From the NCBI RefSeq assembly GCF_028689785.1, contig NZ_JAQVCN010000022.1, positions 1 through 64,000 of the forward strand: a stretch of 64,000 nucleotides of DNA, in the 5' to 3' direction. Position numbers and translations under genes: made by a program. Below, piece by piece: positions 19,691-29,524 of the stretch; position 1 is the first letter of the stretch, and each line of letters starts with the position of its first letter. This DNA comes from Zoogloea sp. Lineage in GTDB: Bacteria > Pseudomonadota > Gammaproteobacteria > Burkholderiales > Rhodocyclaceae. The notes under the pieces are model-generated. The model ran no database searches, was not told the origin of the DNA, and saw nothing but the letters and a program-made list of their open reading frames with translations.

Positions 19691-19705
19691 GCAACTTCGG
19701 TGCCA
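19691..19705 (-). promoter_or_regulatory. Sigma-54 promoter of the isc operon
   Basis: On the minus strand TGGCAC-CGAAG-TTGC, an exact -24/-12 consensus 40 bases before the iscS ATG. Confidence 0.9.
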
Positions 19706-19798
19706 TGCTCTATGGTGTGTTGCAGGTATCTGAATTTAAAGGAATGTCGGGTTTTAATCAGGGCGAAACCGCGATTCTGCGAATAGCTTTGTCGGATT

Positions 19799-19814
19799 TG
19801 TCGCCTTCCCCACA
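19799..19814. promoter_or_regulatory. NifA upstream activator site (isc operon)
   Basis: TGTCGCCTTCCCCACA is TGT-N10-ACA, 94 bases upstream of the isc sigma-54 promoter and in the shared TTTGTCG context. The rest of the 455-base gap up to nifA (19815-20106) shows no convincing promoter, apart from the AGGAGG ribosome site of nifA at about 20094. Confidence 0.85.
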
Positions 19815-20106
19815 GGCCTGCTGCCAACATTGCCGGGCGGCGTCGCTCCGGGCACCACGCCAGGGCGTGATGCGCTTCGACGGGGCATGAGCAGGGGGCC
19901 GTCGACGGACGCTGGCAAGGCGCTGATGGCCTTGGTTTTTTGTGCAGCGCCGTAAATCAAGGCTCTCCGCCCGGCGGCTGGCCGCCAATACCCCTACTGC
20001 ACGTAGGTATAAGCCTTGCTTGAGTTCATCCCATATCCCCTTGCGGCGACTCCGTGTCCCGCCACCCAAGCCGGCTGCTGCCCGGCGTTTGATCAGGAGG
20101 CTCGCT

Positions 20107-21741
20107 ATGAACGCGGTACTGCATATGCGGGCTCAGACCGAGCTCGCCACCATCTACGAAATCAGCAAGATCCTCACCTCCAGCCTGGATGTGGCCAAGA
20201 CCTGTCGTGAAGCGCTCAATGTGCTGGCCAACAACATGGGCTACCGGCGTTGCATGATCATCGTGGACACCGAGGACGAGGAGCTGCATCTGCTGGCGGC
20301 GGTCGGTTTGACCCCGGACGAATACGATGCCGGCCACTATCGCCCAGGTGAAGGGGTGATCGGCAAGGTCTACACGTCGGGCATGCCCGCGGTGGTGCAC
20401 GATCTGGCCGCCGAGCCCTTCTTCCTCAACCGCACCGGCGCCCTCGATCATGTGGACGGGGAGCGCATTGCCCTGGTGGGCATGCCCATCCGGGTGGCCA
20501 AGGAGGTGGTCGGGGTGATCACCATTGACCGGGTCAGCGAACGGGCCGGAGGTGGCTTCAACGAGGATGTGCGCCTGCTCACCATGGCGGCCAGTCTGGT
20601 CGGTCAGGCCCTGGCCCTGCAGCGTACGGTGCTCGCCGAGCGCAACCAGTTGATCAGCGAGACCCGCCGCCTGCGCCAGGAGCTGAAGGGGCGCTTTCGG
20701 CTGGATAACGTGATCGGTGTGTCCAAGCGCATGCAGGATGTCTTTGCCGAGGTGCACCAGGCCGGGCCGTCCCGCTCGACGGTGCTGCTGCGGGGCGAGA
20801 GCGGTACCGGCAAGGAGGTCATTGCCCGGGCGCTGCACACGTTGTCGCCGCGCAAGGACGCGCCCTTCGTCAAGGTGAACTGCGCCGCCCTCAGCGAGAG
20901 CCTGCTCGAATCCGAACTCTTCGGCCATGAGAAGGGCAGCTTCACCGGGGCCGTGGGGGAGCGCAAGGGGCGCTTCGAGATGGCCGACAAGGGCACGCTC
21001 TTTCTCGACGAGATTGGCGACATCTCCCCGGCTTTCCAGGCCAAGCTGCTGCGCGTCCTGCAGGAGCGGGAGTTCGAGCGGGTGGGGGGCAATCGATCGA
21101 TCAAGGTGGATGTGCGCCTGGTGTGCGCCACCAACCGCAACCTGGAAAAGATGGTGGCGGCGGGTGAGTTCCGGGCCGACCTGTACTACCGAATCAACGT
21201 GGTCAGCCTGTTTCTGCCGCCCCTGCGCGAGCGCCGCGAGGACATCCCGCCGCTGATTGCCTATTTTCTGGATCGCTACAACAAGGAGAACGGCCGCGAC
21301 CTGCGGGTGACGCCGGAAGCCCTCAACGTGCTGGTCAATTGCTACTGGCCGGGCAATGTGCGCGAGCTGGAGAACTGTGTGGAGCGCACCGCCACCATGG
21401 CCCGGGGCGAATCCATCAGCGAGCTGCACTTCCCCTGTCATAACAATCGTTGCCTCACCCAGACCCTCCACCACGTGGACAAGGACGATGCGGTGGCTCC
21501 CGTACGCACCCACGCCAACTCCATCGAGATTTCGGTGCCGGTGCCCGAGATCCCCCACCGCAGTACCGCCCCTGAGCGTCTGTTCGGCGAGCACATGCCG
21601 GAAGGCGAAAAGGAGCGCCTGATCTGGGCCATGGAGCGCAGCGGCTGGGTCCAGGCCAAGGCAGCGCGACTGCTCAACATCACTCCCCGTCAGATGGGCT
21701 ATGCATTGCAGAAATTCGACATCGAGGTGCGGCGCTTTTGA
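20107..21741 (+). CDS. nifA: Nitrogen-fixation activator NifA, oxygen-sensitive type
   Basis: A 544-residue sigma-54 enhancer-binding protein. GAF domain about residues 10-175; AAA+ domain about 203-432 with Walker A GESGTGKE (230-237), a GSFTGA loop (277-282, usually GAFTGA) and Walker B GTLFLDEIGD; C-terminal helix-turn-helix VQAAKARLLNIT-like (AKAARLLNITPRQMGYAL). Cysteines 412, 424, 444 and 449 form C-X11-C-X19-C-X4-C, the pattern known from oxygen-sensitive NifA of rhizobia, Azospirillum and Herbaspirillum. No nifL is adjacent. The start follows a good AGGAGG. It is expected to activate the four TGT-N10-ACA/sigma-54 operons found here. Confidence 0.97.
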   Translation: MNAVLHMRAQTELATIYEISKILTSSLDVAKTCREALNVLANNMGYRRCMIIVDTEDEELHLLAAVGLTPDEYDAGHYRPGEGVIGKVYTSGMPAVVHDLAAEPFFLNRTGALDHVDGERIALVGMPIRVAKEVVGVITIDRVSERAGGGFNEDVRLLTMAASLVGQALALQRTVLAERNQLISETRRLRQELKGRFRLDNVIGVSKRMQDVFAEVHQAGPSRSTVLLRGESGTGKEVIARALHTLSPRKDAPFVKVNCAALSESLLESELFGHEKGSFTGAVGERKGRFEMADKGTLFLDEIGDISPAFQAKLLRVLQEREFERVGGNRSIKVDVRLVCATNRNLEKMVAAGEFRADLYYRINVVSLFLPPLRERREDIPPLIAYFLDRYNKENGRDLRVTPEALNVLVNCYWPGNVRELENCVERTATMARGESISELHFPCHNNRCLTQTLHHVDKDDAVAPVRTHANSIEISVPVPEIPHRSTAPERLFGEHMPEGEKERLIWAMERSGWVQAKAARLLNITPRQMGYALQKFDIEVRRF

Positions 21742-21948
21742 ATGGCGTTGGAATAGTCTGCGCTGGAGATCGACCGGGCGCGACGTGCGGATGCCGGATG
21801 AATCCGGGCCCAGGAAAAGCCCGGGCCGGGCCGCGGCGGACGATGCGATTTCTATCTTTTTTGTTAATTTAAGTTTCGATCGGGCGCCGCGGTCCTTATA
21901 TACTCGTCGGTTCCGATATGCGCTTCATCTAACGCAGCCGCTCCGTCC

Positions 21949-23244
21949 ATGTCAAAAGCCGAACATCTGCCACCGTACATCGGGGCCACGCTGCCTGCCG
22001 CAGAGGTGCTTTTTGATCAGCTGGCGGACGCGGTTTACCTGATCGATCCCGAGTCGTCCCGTATCGTGTGGGGCAACCGGAAGGCCTGGGAGAGCTTGGG
22101 CCTGAGCCGTGAGGATGTGCTCGACCATAGCGTGCTGAGCCTGCAGATGGATGTGCATGGCTTGTCCCAGTGGTCCGAGATCGCCGGGGCCATCCGCAGC
22201 ACCGACTGTTTCCGCTTCAATGGCAGGCATCGCCACCAGCAGGGGCAGGAGGTTGAGGTGGAGATCAATACCACCCACTTCGATCTCGATGGCCGCAGCT
22301 ATTTTTTGTCCGTGGCCCGGGACATGACCCGCCGGGTCGCCCAGGAGGCCGGCGCGCTTCATCGGGAGAAGCAGCTGTGGTTTGCCCTCAACGAGGCCAG
22401 CGACGGCCTGTGGGACTGGGAGGTGCCGACCGGAGTGCTGTTCTTCAGCCCGCAGCTCAAGCGCATGCTCGGCTATGGCCCCGACGAGATGGCACCGTTG
22501 CTTACCACCTGGAGCGACAACGTACACCCCGACGATGCCCCGGCCGTGATGGCCGTGCTCGACGAGCACCTGCAGGGCAAGCGCTCCCGCTACGAGGCCG
22601 AGTACCGTATCCGCAACCGCAATGGCCATTACATCTGGGTGCACGACCGGGGCCGTGTCTGCGAATACGCGCCGGATGGCGCGCCCGTCCGCGTGGTCGG
22701 CATGGTGCAGGACATCAGCACCCGCAAGCAGATGGAGCTGCAGTTGCAGGCGCTGGCCTCCAGCGACACCTTGACCGGGCTGGCAAATCGCCATCAGGGC
22801 AGCACTTTCCTCAAGTCCCAGAGCGAGTTGTGCCAGCGTCTGGGCCTGCCCCTCGGGCTGGCCTTTATCGACATCGACAACTTCAAGGGCATCAACGACG
22901 TCTATGGCCACCTGATCGGCGACCGGGTGTTGCAGCAGGTGGGGCAAGCCGTGAAGGGCGCGGTGCGGGGGTCTGATCTGGTGTGCCGCTGGGGGGGCGA
23001 GGAGTTCATCGTGATAGCCCCCAATACCACCACCGGGCAGATGTCCCTGGTGGCGGAGAAGGTGCGCCTTGCCGTGCTCCACGATCTCGCCGGGGAGCAG
23101 CCGGAAGTGACCATCAGCGTGGGCGTGGCGTCCGCCGCCGGCTGCGCCATCGACCTCAATGCCCTGATGGCCAGTGCCGACTCCGCCCTCTACCGGGCCA
23201 AGGACAAGGGGCGCAACCGGGTCGAAATCGCTCCCGGGGAGTGA
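21949..23244 (+). CDS. PAS-PAS-GGDEF diguanylate cyclase
   Basis: A 431-residue cytoplasmic sensor. Two PAS domains (about residues 18-130 and 145-265, the second with the PAC end VVGMVQDISTRKQME) precede a GGDEF domain (about 270-425). The active loop is WGGEEF, and RGSD five residues before it forms an intact inhibitory I-site, so it should make cyclic-di-GMP and be product-inhibited. It lies 207 bases after nifA, which is the nifL position in some bacteria, but it has no NifL-like kinase domain. The gap has an A+T-rich TTATATACT-type segment that may be its promoter. Confidence 0.9.
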   Translation: MSKAEHLPPYIGATLPAAEVLFDQLADAVYLIDPESSRIVWGNRKAWESLGLSREDVLDHSVLSLQMDVHGLSQWSEIAGAIRSTDCFRFNGRHRHQQGQEVEVEINTTHFDLDGRSYFLSVARDMTRRVAQEAGALHREKQLWFALNEASDGLWDWEVPTGVLFFSPQLKRMLGYGPDEMAPLLTTWSDNVHPDDAPAVMAVLDEHLQGKRSRYEAEYRIRNRNGHYIWVHDRGRVCEYAPDGAPVRVVGMVQDISTRKQMELQLQALASSDTLTGLANRHQGSTFLKSQSELCQRLGLPLGLAFIDIDNFKGINDVYGHLIGDRVLQQVGQAVKGAVRGSDLVCRWGGEEFIVIAPNTTTGQMSLVAEKVRLAVLHDLAGEQPEVTISVGVASAAGCAIDLNALMASADSALYRAKDKGRNRVEIAPGE

Positions 23245-23325
23245 GGCGGGGCCCTTTCCCTGCCTGCCCGCGCCGGCGGAGAGCAGACATCCCGTCGATC
23301 AACCGCCTGCACGGGGACATTCCCC

Positions 23326-23410
23326 GTGGGGTCGAATTCATTCGACCTGCTCACGCTGATGTCCGGAGAGCCGATGATCAAGGTCAGAGAGCAAGCGAAT
23401 TCGACGCCAT
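23326..23410. repeat. REP-like doublet, second half degenerate
   Basis: A perfect GTGG-headed palindrome at 23326-23347, followed about 50 bases later by a decayed inverse copy (CGAATTCGACGCCATGGG from 23396). It sits between the convergent GGDEF and histidine-kinase genes, where it could form hairpins in either transcript. The inner sequence differs from the 14.8-15.0 kb copies. Confidence 0.75.
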
Positions 23411-23462
23411 GGGCCCGTCGGCATGACACTCGGTGTTTTTCGATGGCGGCTTGATGACGGGT

Positions 23463-26400
23463 TCAGGTGTCAGGTTCGGCCAGTGTGCTGCGGAGGGTGC
23501 TCATCACTTTGGCGAGGCGGGCTTCCACTTCGTTGACCCGGGTTTGGAGGGTGTTGGCGTCGCTGCCGTCGATGAGGGCGCTCTCCAGAGCCGCGGCACT
23601 GTGGCGGAGGGCGGACATGCCCAGAGTGGCGCTGGAGCCCTTCAGTGAATGGACCACCAGCCGGGCCGAGGCACTGTCGCCAGCGGCCAGCAAGGCCCGG
23701 AGGTGGGGCATGGCGTCGGCACTGGTATTGAAGAACTGCTTGAGCAGGCGAACATACAGGGCTGTGCGTCCGCCGAGCTTGGCCAGGGCGAAGCGTGTGT
23801 CCACCTCTGGGTGGGAGGCCAGCCGGGTGATGAGCGCGGCGTCGGGGACCGGTTCGGTGCCGACCGGATGCGGTGACCGCGGGGGCAGAGCGACGCCCGA
23901 TGCGGTGGGGGGCGGCAGCCACTTGAGCAGCATGGCGTAAAGAATGGGTGGGTCTACCGGCTTGGTGATGAAGTCCACCATGCCGGCAGCAAGGCAGCGT
24001 GCCCGGTCTTCGGAGAAGGCGTTGGCTGTCATGGCGATGACCGGCAGTGTGGGCTGTGCTGCATGCTCGCGGATCAGTCGGGTGGCCTCCACGCCGTCAA
24101 GCCGGGGCATCTGCATGTCCATGAACACCAGGTCGTAGTGGCTGGCGCGCACCTTGTCCAGCGCGTCAAGGCCATCCACTGCGGTGTCAGCTTGCAGGCC
24201 GACAGCGTCGAGGAGGTGCACGGCCACCTCCCGGTTGATGCTGTCATCGTCTACCACCAGCAGGCGTACGCTGTCCCCGCGGCTACGCAGCCGGGCCGCA
24301 GCTTCGTCGCCTTCGGGCAGGTCGGTGGGGGCGATGGCGCCCTCGGTGCCTGGGGCGAACGTCGCCGTGAACCAGAAGGTGCTGCCCTTGCCGACTTCGC
24401 TCTCGACGCCAGCTTCGCCCCCCATCAGCCGGGCCAGCCGGCGGGTGATGGCCAGCCCCAGCCCTGTGCCGCCGAAGCGCCGGGTGGTGGACACGTCGGC
24501 CTGCACGAAGCTCTCGAACAGGTTGGCCTGGGCCTCCGGGCTCAGGCCGATGCCCGTGTCACTGACTTCAAAACGGATGGTCAGGCCGCTGGTTTGCCGG
24601 GCGATGATGCGGGCACGCAGGTGGATGGCGCCCGCGGGGGTGAACTTGACCGCGTTGCTGGCCAGGTTGAGGAGGGCCTGGCGCACCCGGGTGACGTCGC
24701 CCCGTACCCACAGGGGCTCGTCCTCACAGGATGCGTCCAGCTGAAGGGCCTTGGTCCGGGCTGACTCTGCGACCATCGAGCGGACCTGGTCGAGCACCGC
24801 CAGTACCGGGAAATTGATGGCCTCCAGTTCGAGGCGCCCGGACTCGATCTTCGACAGGTCGAGAATGTCGTTGATGATGGTCATCAGGTGCCGGGCCGAG
24901 GTGTCGATCTTGTGCAGGTAGTCGGCATCTCCAGGGTCGCGTCTGGGGCTGTTCTGCATCAGGTGGCACAGCCCGAGAATGGCGTTCATCGGGGTGCGGA
25001 TTTCGTGGCTCATGTTGGCCAGGAAGGCACTCTTGGCCCGACTGGCTGCATCGGCCTGAGCCTTGGCCCGGACGAGCTCTTCCGTACGCGATGCGACCAG
25101 CTCTTCCAGGTGTTCCCGGTGCAGTTCCAGCTCCCGGGCGAGGCGCTTCTTTTCGGTGATGTCCTCCTTGACCGCCACGTAGTGGGTGACCTGGCCGTCG
25201 GGGCCGTAAACCGGGCTGATCACGGCAAACTCGATGAACTCGCTACCGTCCTTGCGCTGGTTGGCAAACTCGCCCTTCCAGGTTTGACCAGCCTGCAGTG
25301 TCGCCCACAGCTCGGCGTAGAGGAGCGCCGGGGTCTGGCCAGACTTCAGGATGCGCGGGTTCTGCCCCTGGACTTCGGCTCTGTTGTAGCCGGTGGAGCG
25401 GAGGAAGGCCTCGTTCACATACTCGATCTCGCCGGACAGGTTGGTGATCACGATGCTCTCGGGGCTTTGCTCGATGGCCATGGAGAGCTTGCGCAGTTCT
25501 GCCTCCGCCTCCACCCGCTCGGTAATGTCGTGGACGATGGAATAGAGCAACTGGCGTTCGCCGATGTCGATCGGGCCGCAGAAGCACTCCACGTGGCGGA
25601 TCGAGCCATCGGCCCGGCGGTGGTCGAACAGGAAGTGGTCACGCTGGGTGCTTCGGGCCCGATGCATCACATCGCGGATATGGGCGTGGCTGAGGGTGTT
25701 GATCTGGGTGATCTTCATCGCCCGCAACTGCTCCTGCGACCACCCGTAGTAGCGGGCTGCTGCCTGATTGGCATCGATGATGGCCCCGTCTGCCGGGTCG
25801 ACGATGAGCATGACCGAGCTGCTGTTCTCGAAGAAGCTTCGATAACGGTTTTCGCTCCGGGTTATGGCGAGCATCCGGGATTCCAGATCCCCATTGAGCT
25901 TGGCCAGGGTCTGGCGGTCGGCATCCTCCTGGTCGGCGCGGCGCCGGAGTTCCGCCACCATGGTATTGAAGCCCTCGTTCGCCCGGGCCAGTTCGGGGGG
26001 CAGCCCGACGGTGGGGACGCGCAGGTCCAGCTCGCCGGCGCTCACCTTCAGGGAGGCGTCGGTGAGGCGGGCGATCCAGTTTTCCACCAGGTGATGGAGC
26101 ACGTAGCGGGCGAACAGCAGGGAAGCCAGGGCGGTGCAGGCCAGCAGGCCGATACGTAACCACAGGCCTTCGTCGATCTCGTGCAGGACCTTGCCGACGG
26201 GGGCGCCCACACTGACGTAGAGTGCTCCGCTCGCCAGCTCCACTGGCGCCAGGATGAAAAGGCGTTCGACGTCGTCGAGGCCGTGCATCAGGATGCGCCG
26301 TTCTCCCGCCTGCAAGGCCGCGACCAGCCGGCTGCGGCTTTCGGGGGGAAGGGCCGCACCACGCCAGCGCTCCGGCTCGGGGTAGCGGGATATCACTTCC

Positions 26401-27014
26401 CCGTCCGCAGAGAACAGGGTGGAGCTCCACCCCTCGGGCAGGATGTAGCTGGCGGTCAGGCGGTCGAACCAGGTGATGTCGGTGGCGGCAAATACCGCGG
26501 CCCGGAACGTGCCGTTGGCGTCCCGTACCGGGTAGCCGAAGGTGATCCCTGGTTTGCCCGTGATCTTGCCGATGAGGAACTGCCCTGCGCTGATATCTGT
26601 GGCGGTTCTGGCGGCGCGGAACCAATTTCGCTCGCTGACGTTGATCGGTGTGGTGGTGGGGCGGGAACTGCAGAACACGCGTCCGTCGGCAGTGGCGGCC
26701 CCGATGATGGTGATGTCGTTGATCGACCGGCTCAGGCGCTCGGCGAGCCCGTTGCAGGCTTCGGCGTCCAGGTCTTTCAGGTCGTTGGCGTGGGCCATGG
26801 TGGACAGCAACTGCTTTACCTGACGGCGGGCGGCAGCCTCTTCGATGCGTGCGCTGCGCACCATGATCATGGCCCGTTGCTCGATGTCGGCGACAGCCTT
26901 CTCCCGCTCCGCACGGTAGTCGTGAACAAGCAGCACGGCCAGAGGAGCCAGGGTCAGCAGCAGGACCAACCACAGACGGTGGCTGAGGGAGGGGTTGCGG
27001 AGCACGGAGTCCAC
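23463..27014 (-). CDS. Hybrid sensor histidine kinase (Cache-HAMP-PAS-PAS-HK-REC-HPt)
   Basis: A 1183-residue membrane kinase. TM1 about 13-32; periplasmic double-Cache region about 35-285 (SERNWFRAARTATDISAGQF, GKPGITFGYPVRD); TM2 about 285-310; HAMP to about 360; two PAS domains about 385-640; phospho-acceptor SHEIRTPMNAILG; ATPase motifs SNAVKFTPAG, VSDTGIGLS and FGGTGLGLAI; receiver DLVFMDMQMPRLDG with CITKP-like FITKPVDP; C-terminal HPt VVHSLKGSSATLG. It is a complete phosphorelay but lacks an output domain; a partner regulator is not nearby. The 302-base gap to nifB contains the nifB control sites. Confidence 0.93.
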   Translation of the reverse strand: MDSVLRNPSLSHRLWLVLLLTLAPLAVLLVHDYRAEREKAVADIEQRAMIMVRSARIEEAAARRQVKQLLSTMAHANDLKDLDAEACNGLAERLSRSINDITIIGAATADGRVFCSSRPTTTPINVSERNWFRAARTATDISAGQFLIGKITGKPGITFGYPVRDANGTFRAAVFAATDITWFDRLTASYILPEGWSSTLFSADGEVISRYPEPERWRGAALPPESRSRLVAALQAGERRILMHGLDDVERLFILAPVELASGALYVSVGAPVGKVLHEIDEGLWLRIGLLACTALASLLFARYVLHHLVENWIARLTDASLKVSAGELDLRVPTVGLPPELARANEGFNTMVAELRRRADQEDADRQTLAKLNGDLESRMLAITRSENRYRSFFENSSSVMLIVDPADGAIIDANQAAARYYGWSQEQLRAMKITQINTLSHAHIRDVMHRARSTQRDHFLFDHRRADGSIRHVECFCGPIDIGERQLLYSIVHDITERVEAEAELRKLSMAIEQSPESIVITNLSGEIEYVNEAFLRSTGYNRAEVQGQNPRILKSGQTPALLYAELWATLQAGQTWKGEFANQRKDGSEFIEFAVISPVYGPDGQVTHYVAVKEDITEKKRLARELELHREHLEELVASRTEELVRAKAQADAASRAKSAFLANMSHEIRTPMNAILGLCHLMQNSPRRDPGDADYLHKIDTSARHLMTIINDILDLSKIESGRLELEAINFPVLAVLDQVRSMVAESARTKALQLDASCEDEPLWVRGDVTRVRQALLNLASNAVKFTPAGAIHLRARIIARQTSGLTIRFEVSDTGIGLSPEAQANLFESFVQADVSTTRRFGGTGLGLAITRRLARLMGGEAGVESEVGKGSTFWFTATFAPGTEGAIAPTDLPEGDEAAARLRSRGDSVRLLVVDDDSINREVAVHLLDAVGLQADTAVDGLDALDKVRASHYDLVFMDMQMPRLDGVEATRLIREHAAQPTLPVIAMTANAFSEDRARCLAAGMVDFITKPVDPPILYAMLLKWLPPPTASGVALPPRSPHPVGTEPVPDAALITRLASHPEVDTRFALAKLGGRTALYVRLLKQFFNTSADAMPHLRALLAAGDSASARLVVHSLKGSSATLGMSALRHSAAALESALIDGSDANTLQTRVNEVEARLAKVMSTLRSTLAEPDT

Positions 27015-27130
27015 CCGGGTAGGGCCCGATGAGGCCGTTGAAAGCTCAGGGGATTATGCGCCTCTGCCCGTCGGTTGCGACATCCGTGTAAACCGGGGGT
27101 AGGGCCAGTGCGGTGCTGCTGCTGTCCGCT

Positions 27131-27146
27131 TTGTCGCAAGCCCGAC
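27131..27146. promoter_or_regulatory. NifA upstream activator site (nifB)
   Basis: TGTCGCAAGCCCGACA, an exact TGT-N10-ACA with the extended TTTGTCG, about 97 bases upstream of the putative nifB sigma-54 promoter. Confidence 0.85.
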
Positions 27147-27242
27147 ATGCTCCCTTCGGGAGGCCGTGGATTGTCTCGACCACGACATTCACCGATTTTC
27201 AGAAAATTCTGCAAGCCTATGATCTGAAATAGGAATATCCCC

Positions 27243-27257
27243 TGGCATGGATCTGGC
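27243..27257 (+). promoter_or_regulatory. Putative sigma-54 promoter of nifB
   Basis: TGGCAT-GGATC-TGGC keeps the invariant GG-N10-GC of sigma-54 promoters but departs from TGGCAC and TTGC at one base each. It lies 60 bases before the nifB ATG at the same spacing from a NifA site as the other operons. Confidence 0.6.
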
Positions 27258-27316
27258 TATTTGTCTCTCAAACGAGACCTGTACGTCCCCCCGAACAGAG
27301 ACAAGGAGCCGCCTCC

Positions 27317-28888
27317 ATGCAAAGCGCCTACATCAGCCTTGGTGATCTGAAAGCCCATCGCAACGCCCTGGCCGAGCCCATCGCCAGTGAATCCGCCGGG
27401 GGCTGCTCCAGCTCGGGCGGCGCTGGCAAGTCCAGCTGCGGTTCGTCGGGTGGCCCCGACGACATGCCCACCGAGATCTGGGACAAGGTCAAGAACCATC
27501 CCTGTTACTCCGAGGAAGCCCATCACCACTTCGCCCGCATGCACGTGGCGGTGGCGCCGGCCTGCAACATCCAGTGCAACTACTGCAATCGCAAGTACGA
27601 CTGCAGCAACGAGTCGCGCCCCGGCGTGGTGAGCCAGAAGCTCACCCCCGATCAGGCGGTGAAAAAGGTGTTGGCCGTGGCCAGCGAGATTCCGCAGATG
27701 ACCGTGCTCGGCATCGCCGGCCCCGGCGACGCCCTGGCCAACCCGAAGAAGACCTTCGACACCATGCGCCAGCTCAGCGAAAAGGCCCCGGACATCAAGC
27801 TGTGCCTGTCCACCAATGGCCTGGCCCTGCCGGAGATGGTGGACGAGATCTGCAAGCACAACATCGATCACGTGACCATCACCATCAACATGGTGGACCC
27901 GGAGATCGGCGCCAAGATCTACCCGTGGATCTTCTGGAACCACCAGCGGGTCACCGGCGTCGAGGCTGCGCGCATCCTGCATGAGCAGCAGATGAGGGGC
28001 CTGGAAATGCTCACCGCCCGGGGCGTGCTCACCAAGATCAACTCGGTGCTGATCCCCGGCATCAATGACGAGCACCTGATCGAGGTGAACCGCGAGGTGA
28101 AGAAGCGCGGCGCCTTCCTGCACAACATCATGCCGCTGATCAGCGAGGCCGAGCACGGCACCCACTTCGGCCTCACCGGCCAGCGCGGCCCCACCGCCCA
28201 GGAGCTGAAGGCCGTTCAGGACGCCTGCATGGGCGGCGCCAACCTGATGCGCCACTGCCGCCAGTGCCGCGCCGACGCCGTCGGCCTGCTCGGCGAAGAC
28301 CGCAGCGAGGAATTCACCCTCGACAAGATCGAGGAGATGGACATCGTCTATGACATCGACAAGCGCCGCGCCTACCAGGAGAAGGTCGAGGCCGAGCGCC
28401 AGGCCCAGCACCAGGCCAAGGTGGACGCCCTGGCCGATGCCCTGGACGCCAGCCTGATCGCCGGCCAGGAAGACCTGAAGGTGCTGGTGGCCGTGGCCAC
28501 CGAAGGCCAGGGCCGGGTCAATCAGCACTTTGGCCACGCCACCGAGTTCCAGATCTTCGAGGTCAGCCGCAAGGAAGCCCTCTTCGTCGGCCACCGCCGG
28601 GTGGATCTGTACTGCCAGGGCGGCTATGGCGAGGACGAGCAGCTGCCGTCGATCGTCAATGCCATCAACGACTGCCACGCCGTGCTGGTCTCCAAGATCG
28701 GCGCCTGCCCCCGCGATGAGCTGAAGGCTGCCGGCATCGAGCCAGTCGAGGAGTACGCCCACGAGTTCATCGAGAAGGCCGCCCTGACCTGGTTTGCCGA
28801 CTACTGCGGGCGCGTGGCCAGCGGCGCCATCGTCCATCAGGAGCGCGGCGACGCCCGTATCCGCCAGGGCGCCGTGATGGCGGCCTGA
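27317..28888 (+). CDS. nifB: FeMo-cofactor core synthase NifB
   Basis: A 523-residue radical-SAM enzyme building NifB-co, the 8Fe-9S-C core of FeMo-cofactor. The radical-SAM motif ACNIQCNYC is at residues 82-90 (Cys 83, 87, 90). The N-terminus has a Ser/Gly/Cys-rich leader (residues 28-47). The C-terminal NifX/NafY-like carrier domain (about 395-505) begins [20 protein letters not shown]. An AAGGAG ribosome site precedes the ATG. It heads a plus-strand gene series to about 31.8 kb. The start and length match the fused NifB-NifX form of proteobacteria. Confidence 0.98.
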   Translation: MQSAYISLGDLKAHRNALAEPIASESAGGCSSSGGAGKSSCGSSGGPDDMPTEIWDKVKNHPCYSEEAHHHFARMHVAVAPACNIQCNYCNRKYDCSNESRPGVVSQKLTPDQAVKKVLAVASEIPQMTVLGIAGPGDALANPKKTFDTMRQLSEKAPDIKLCLSTNGLALPEMVDEICKHNIDHVTITINMVDPEIGAKIYPWIFWNHQRVTGVEAARILHEQQMRGLEMLTARGVLTKINSVLIPGINDEHLIEVNREVKKRGAFLHNIMPLISEAEHGTHFGLTGQRGPTAQELKAVQDACMGGANLMRHCRQCRADAVGLLGEDRSEEFTLDKIEEMDIVYDIDKRRAYQEKVEAERQAQHQAKVDALADALDASLIAGQEDLKVLVAVATEGQGRVNQHFGHATEFQIFEVSRKEALFVGHRRVDLYCQGGYGEDEQLPSIVNAINDCHAVLVSKIGACPRDELKAAGIEPVEEYAHEFIEKAALTWFADYCGRVASGAIVHQERGDARIRQGAVMAA

Positions 28889-28930
28889 CTACCCGACCCG
28901 TTCCATACCCACTACCGCTAGGAGACCATC

Positions 28931-29125
28931 ATGGCCCTCAAGATCATCGGTTCCACCTGCTCCGGCTGCTCCGCTTGCGACCCGGAATGCCCCAACGACG
29001 CCATCCGTGAAAAGAGCGGCGTGTTCATCATCGACCCGGCCAAGTGCACCGAGTGCGAGGGTCACTACGACACGCCCCAGTGCGTGGCCGTGTGCCCGGT
29101 CGATGGCTGCATCGTGAAGGCCTGA
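28931..29125 (+). CDS. fdxN: 2[4Fe-4S] ferredoxin FdxN
   Basis: A 64-residue bacterial-type ferredoxin with two cysteine clusters, CSGCSACDPECP and CTECEGHYDTPQCVAVCP, the second with the longer insert typical of nif ferredoxins. In other diazotrophs the fdxN next to nifB supports NifB-co synthesis and supplies electrons. It ends three bases before the next ATG, so translation is probably coupled. Confidence 0.94.
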   Translation: MALKIIGSTCSGCSACDPECPNDAIREKSGVFIIDPAKCTECEGHYDTPQCVAVCPVDGCIVKA

Positions 29126-29127
29126 TC

Positions 29128-29511
29128 ATGCTGCCCAACGTGACTGTCAATCCGGCCGCCGAGAAGTTCATGCGCCGCATGGTGCGCTTCTCGGGCCAGG
29201 GCGAGGGCGCCGGCTTCCGCCTCACGGTGAGCGCCGGCGGCTGTTCGGGCTACAGCGCCGAGTTCACCGTCGAGGGCGCGCCCCTGGCCGGTGACGAGGT
29301 GCTGGCGGTCGGTGATCTCAAGCTCTTCCTGCCGGCCGAGTCGCGCCTGATGCTGGATGGCGTGACCATCGACTTCTCCGATACGCCCACCGCCAGTGGT
29401 CTGACCTTCTTCAACCCCAAGGCCGGCGCCTGTGGCTGCTCTTCCAGCAGCACCAGCGCACCGCCGCCGGGGGTGGTGAAGGTGGACATCGGCTCCATCC
29501 GGCGCAGCTGA
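29128..29511 (+). CDS. IscA/HesB-like nif protein
   Basis: A 127-residue A-type Fe-S carrier: FRLTVSAGGCSGYSAEFTVE and, near the end, FFNPKAGACGCSSSSTS, keeping the three ligand cysteines. The C-terminus is extended by a Ser-rich linker and VVKVDIGSIRRS. Related nif-linked genes are called hesB or iscA-nif. It is the third A-type carrier in the window, besides the two in the isc operon. The start lies 3 bases after fdxN. Confidence 0.9.
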   Translation: MLPNVTVNPAAEKFMRRMVRFSGQGEGAGFRLTVSAGGCSGYSAEFTVEGAPLAGDEVLAVGDLKLFLPAESRLMLDGVTIDFSDTPTASGLTFFNPKAGACGCSSSSTSAPPPGVVKVDIGSIRRS

Positions 29512-29524
29512 GGCGGAGACGGGC

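Noticed and set aside
19900-20106. Possible sigma-54 promoter in front of nifA
   Set aside because: TGGCCTTGGTTTTTTG lacks the required GC at -12 spacing; no acceptable GG-N10-GC element with consensus flanks was found.
21949-23244. Gene after nifA considered as nifL
   Set aside because: It has PAS domains like NifL but ends in a complete GGDEF domain and lacks the NifL kinase-like domain; NifA itself has the oxygen-sensing cysteines.
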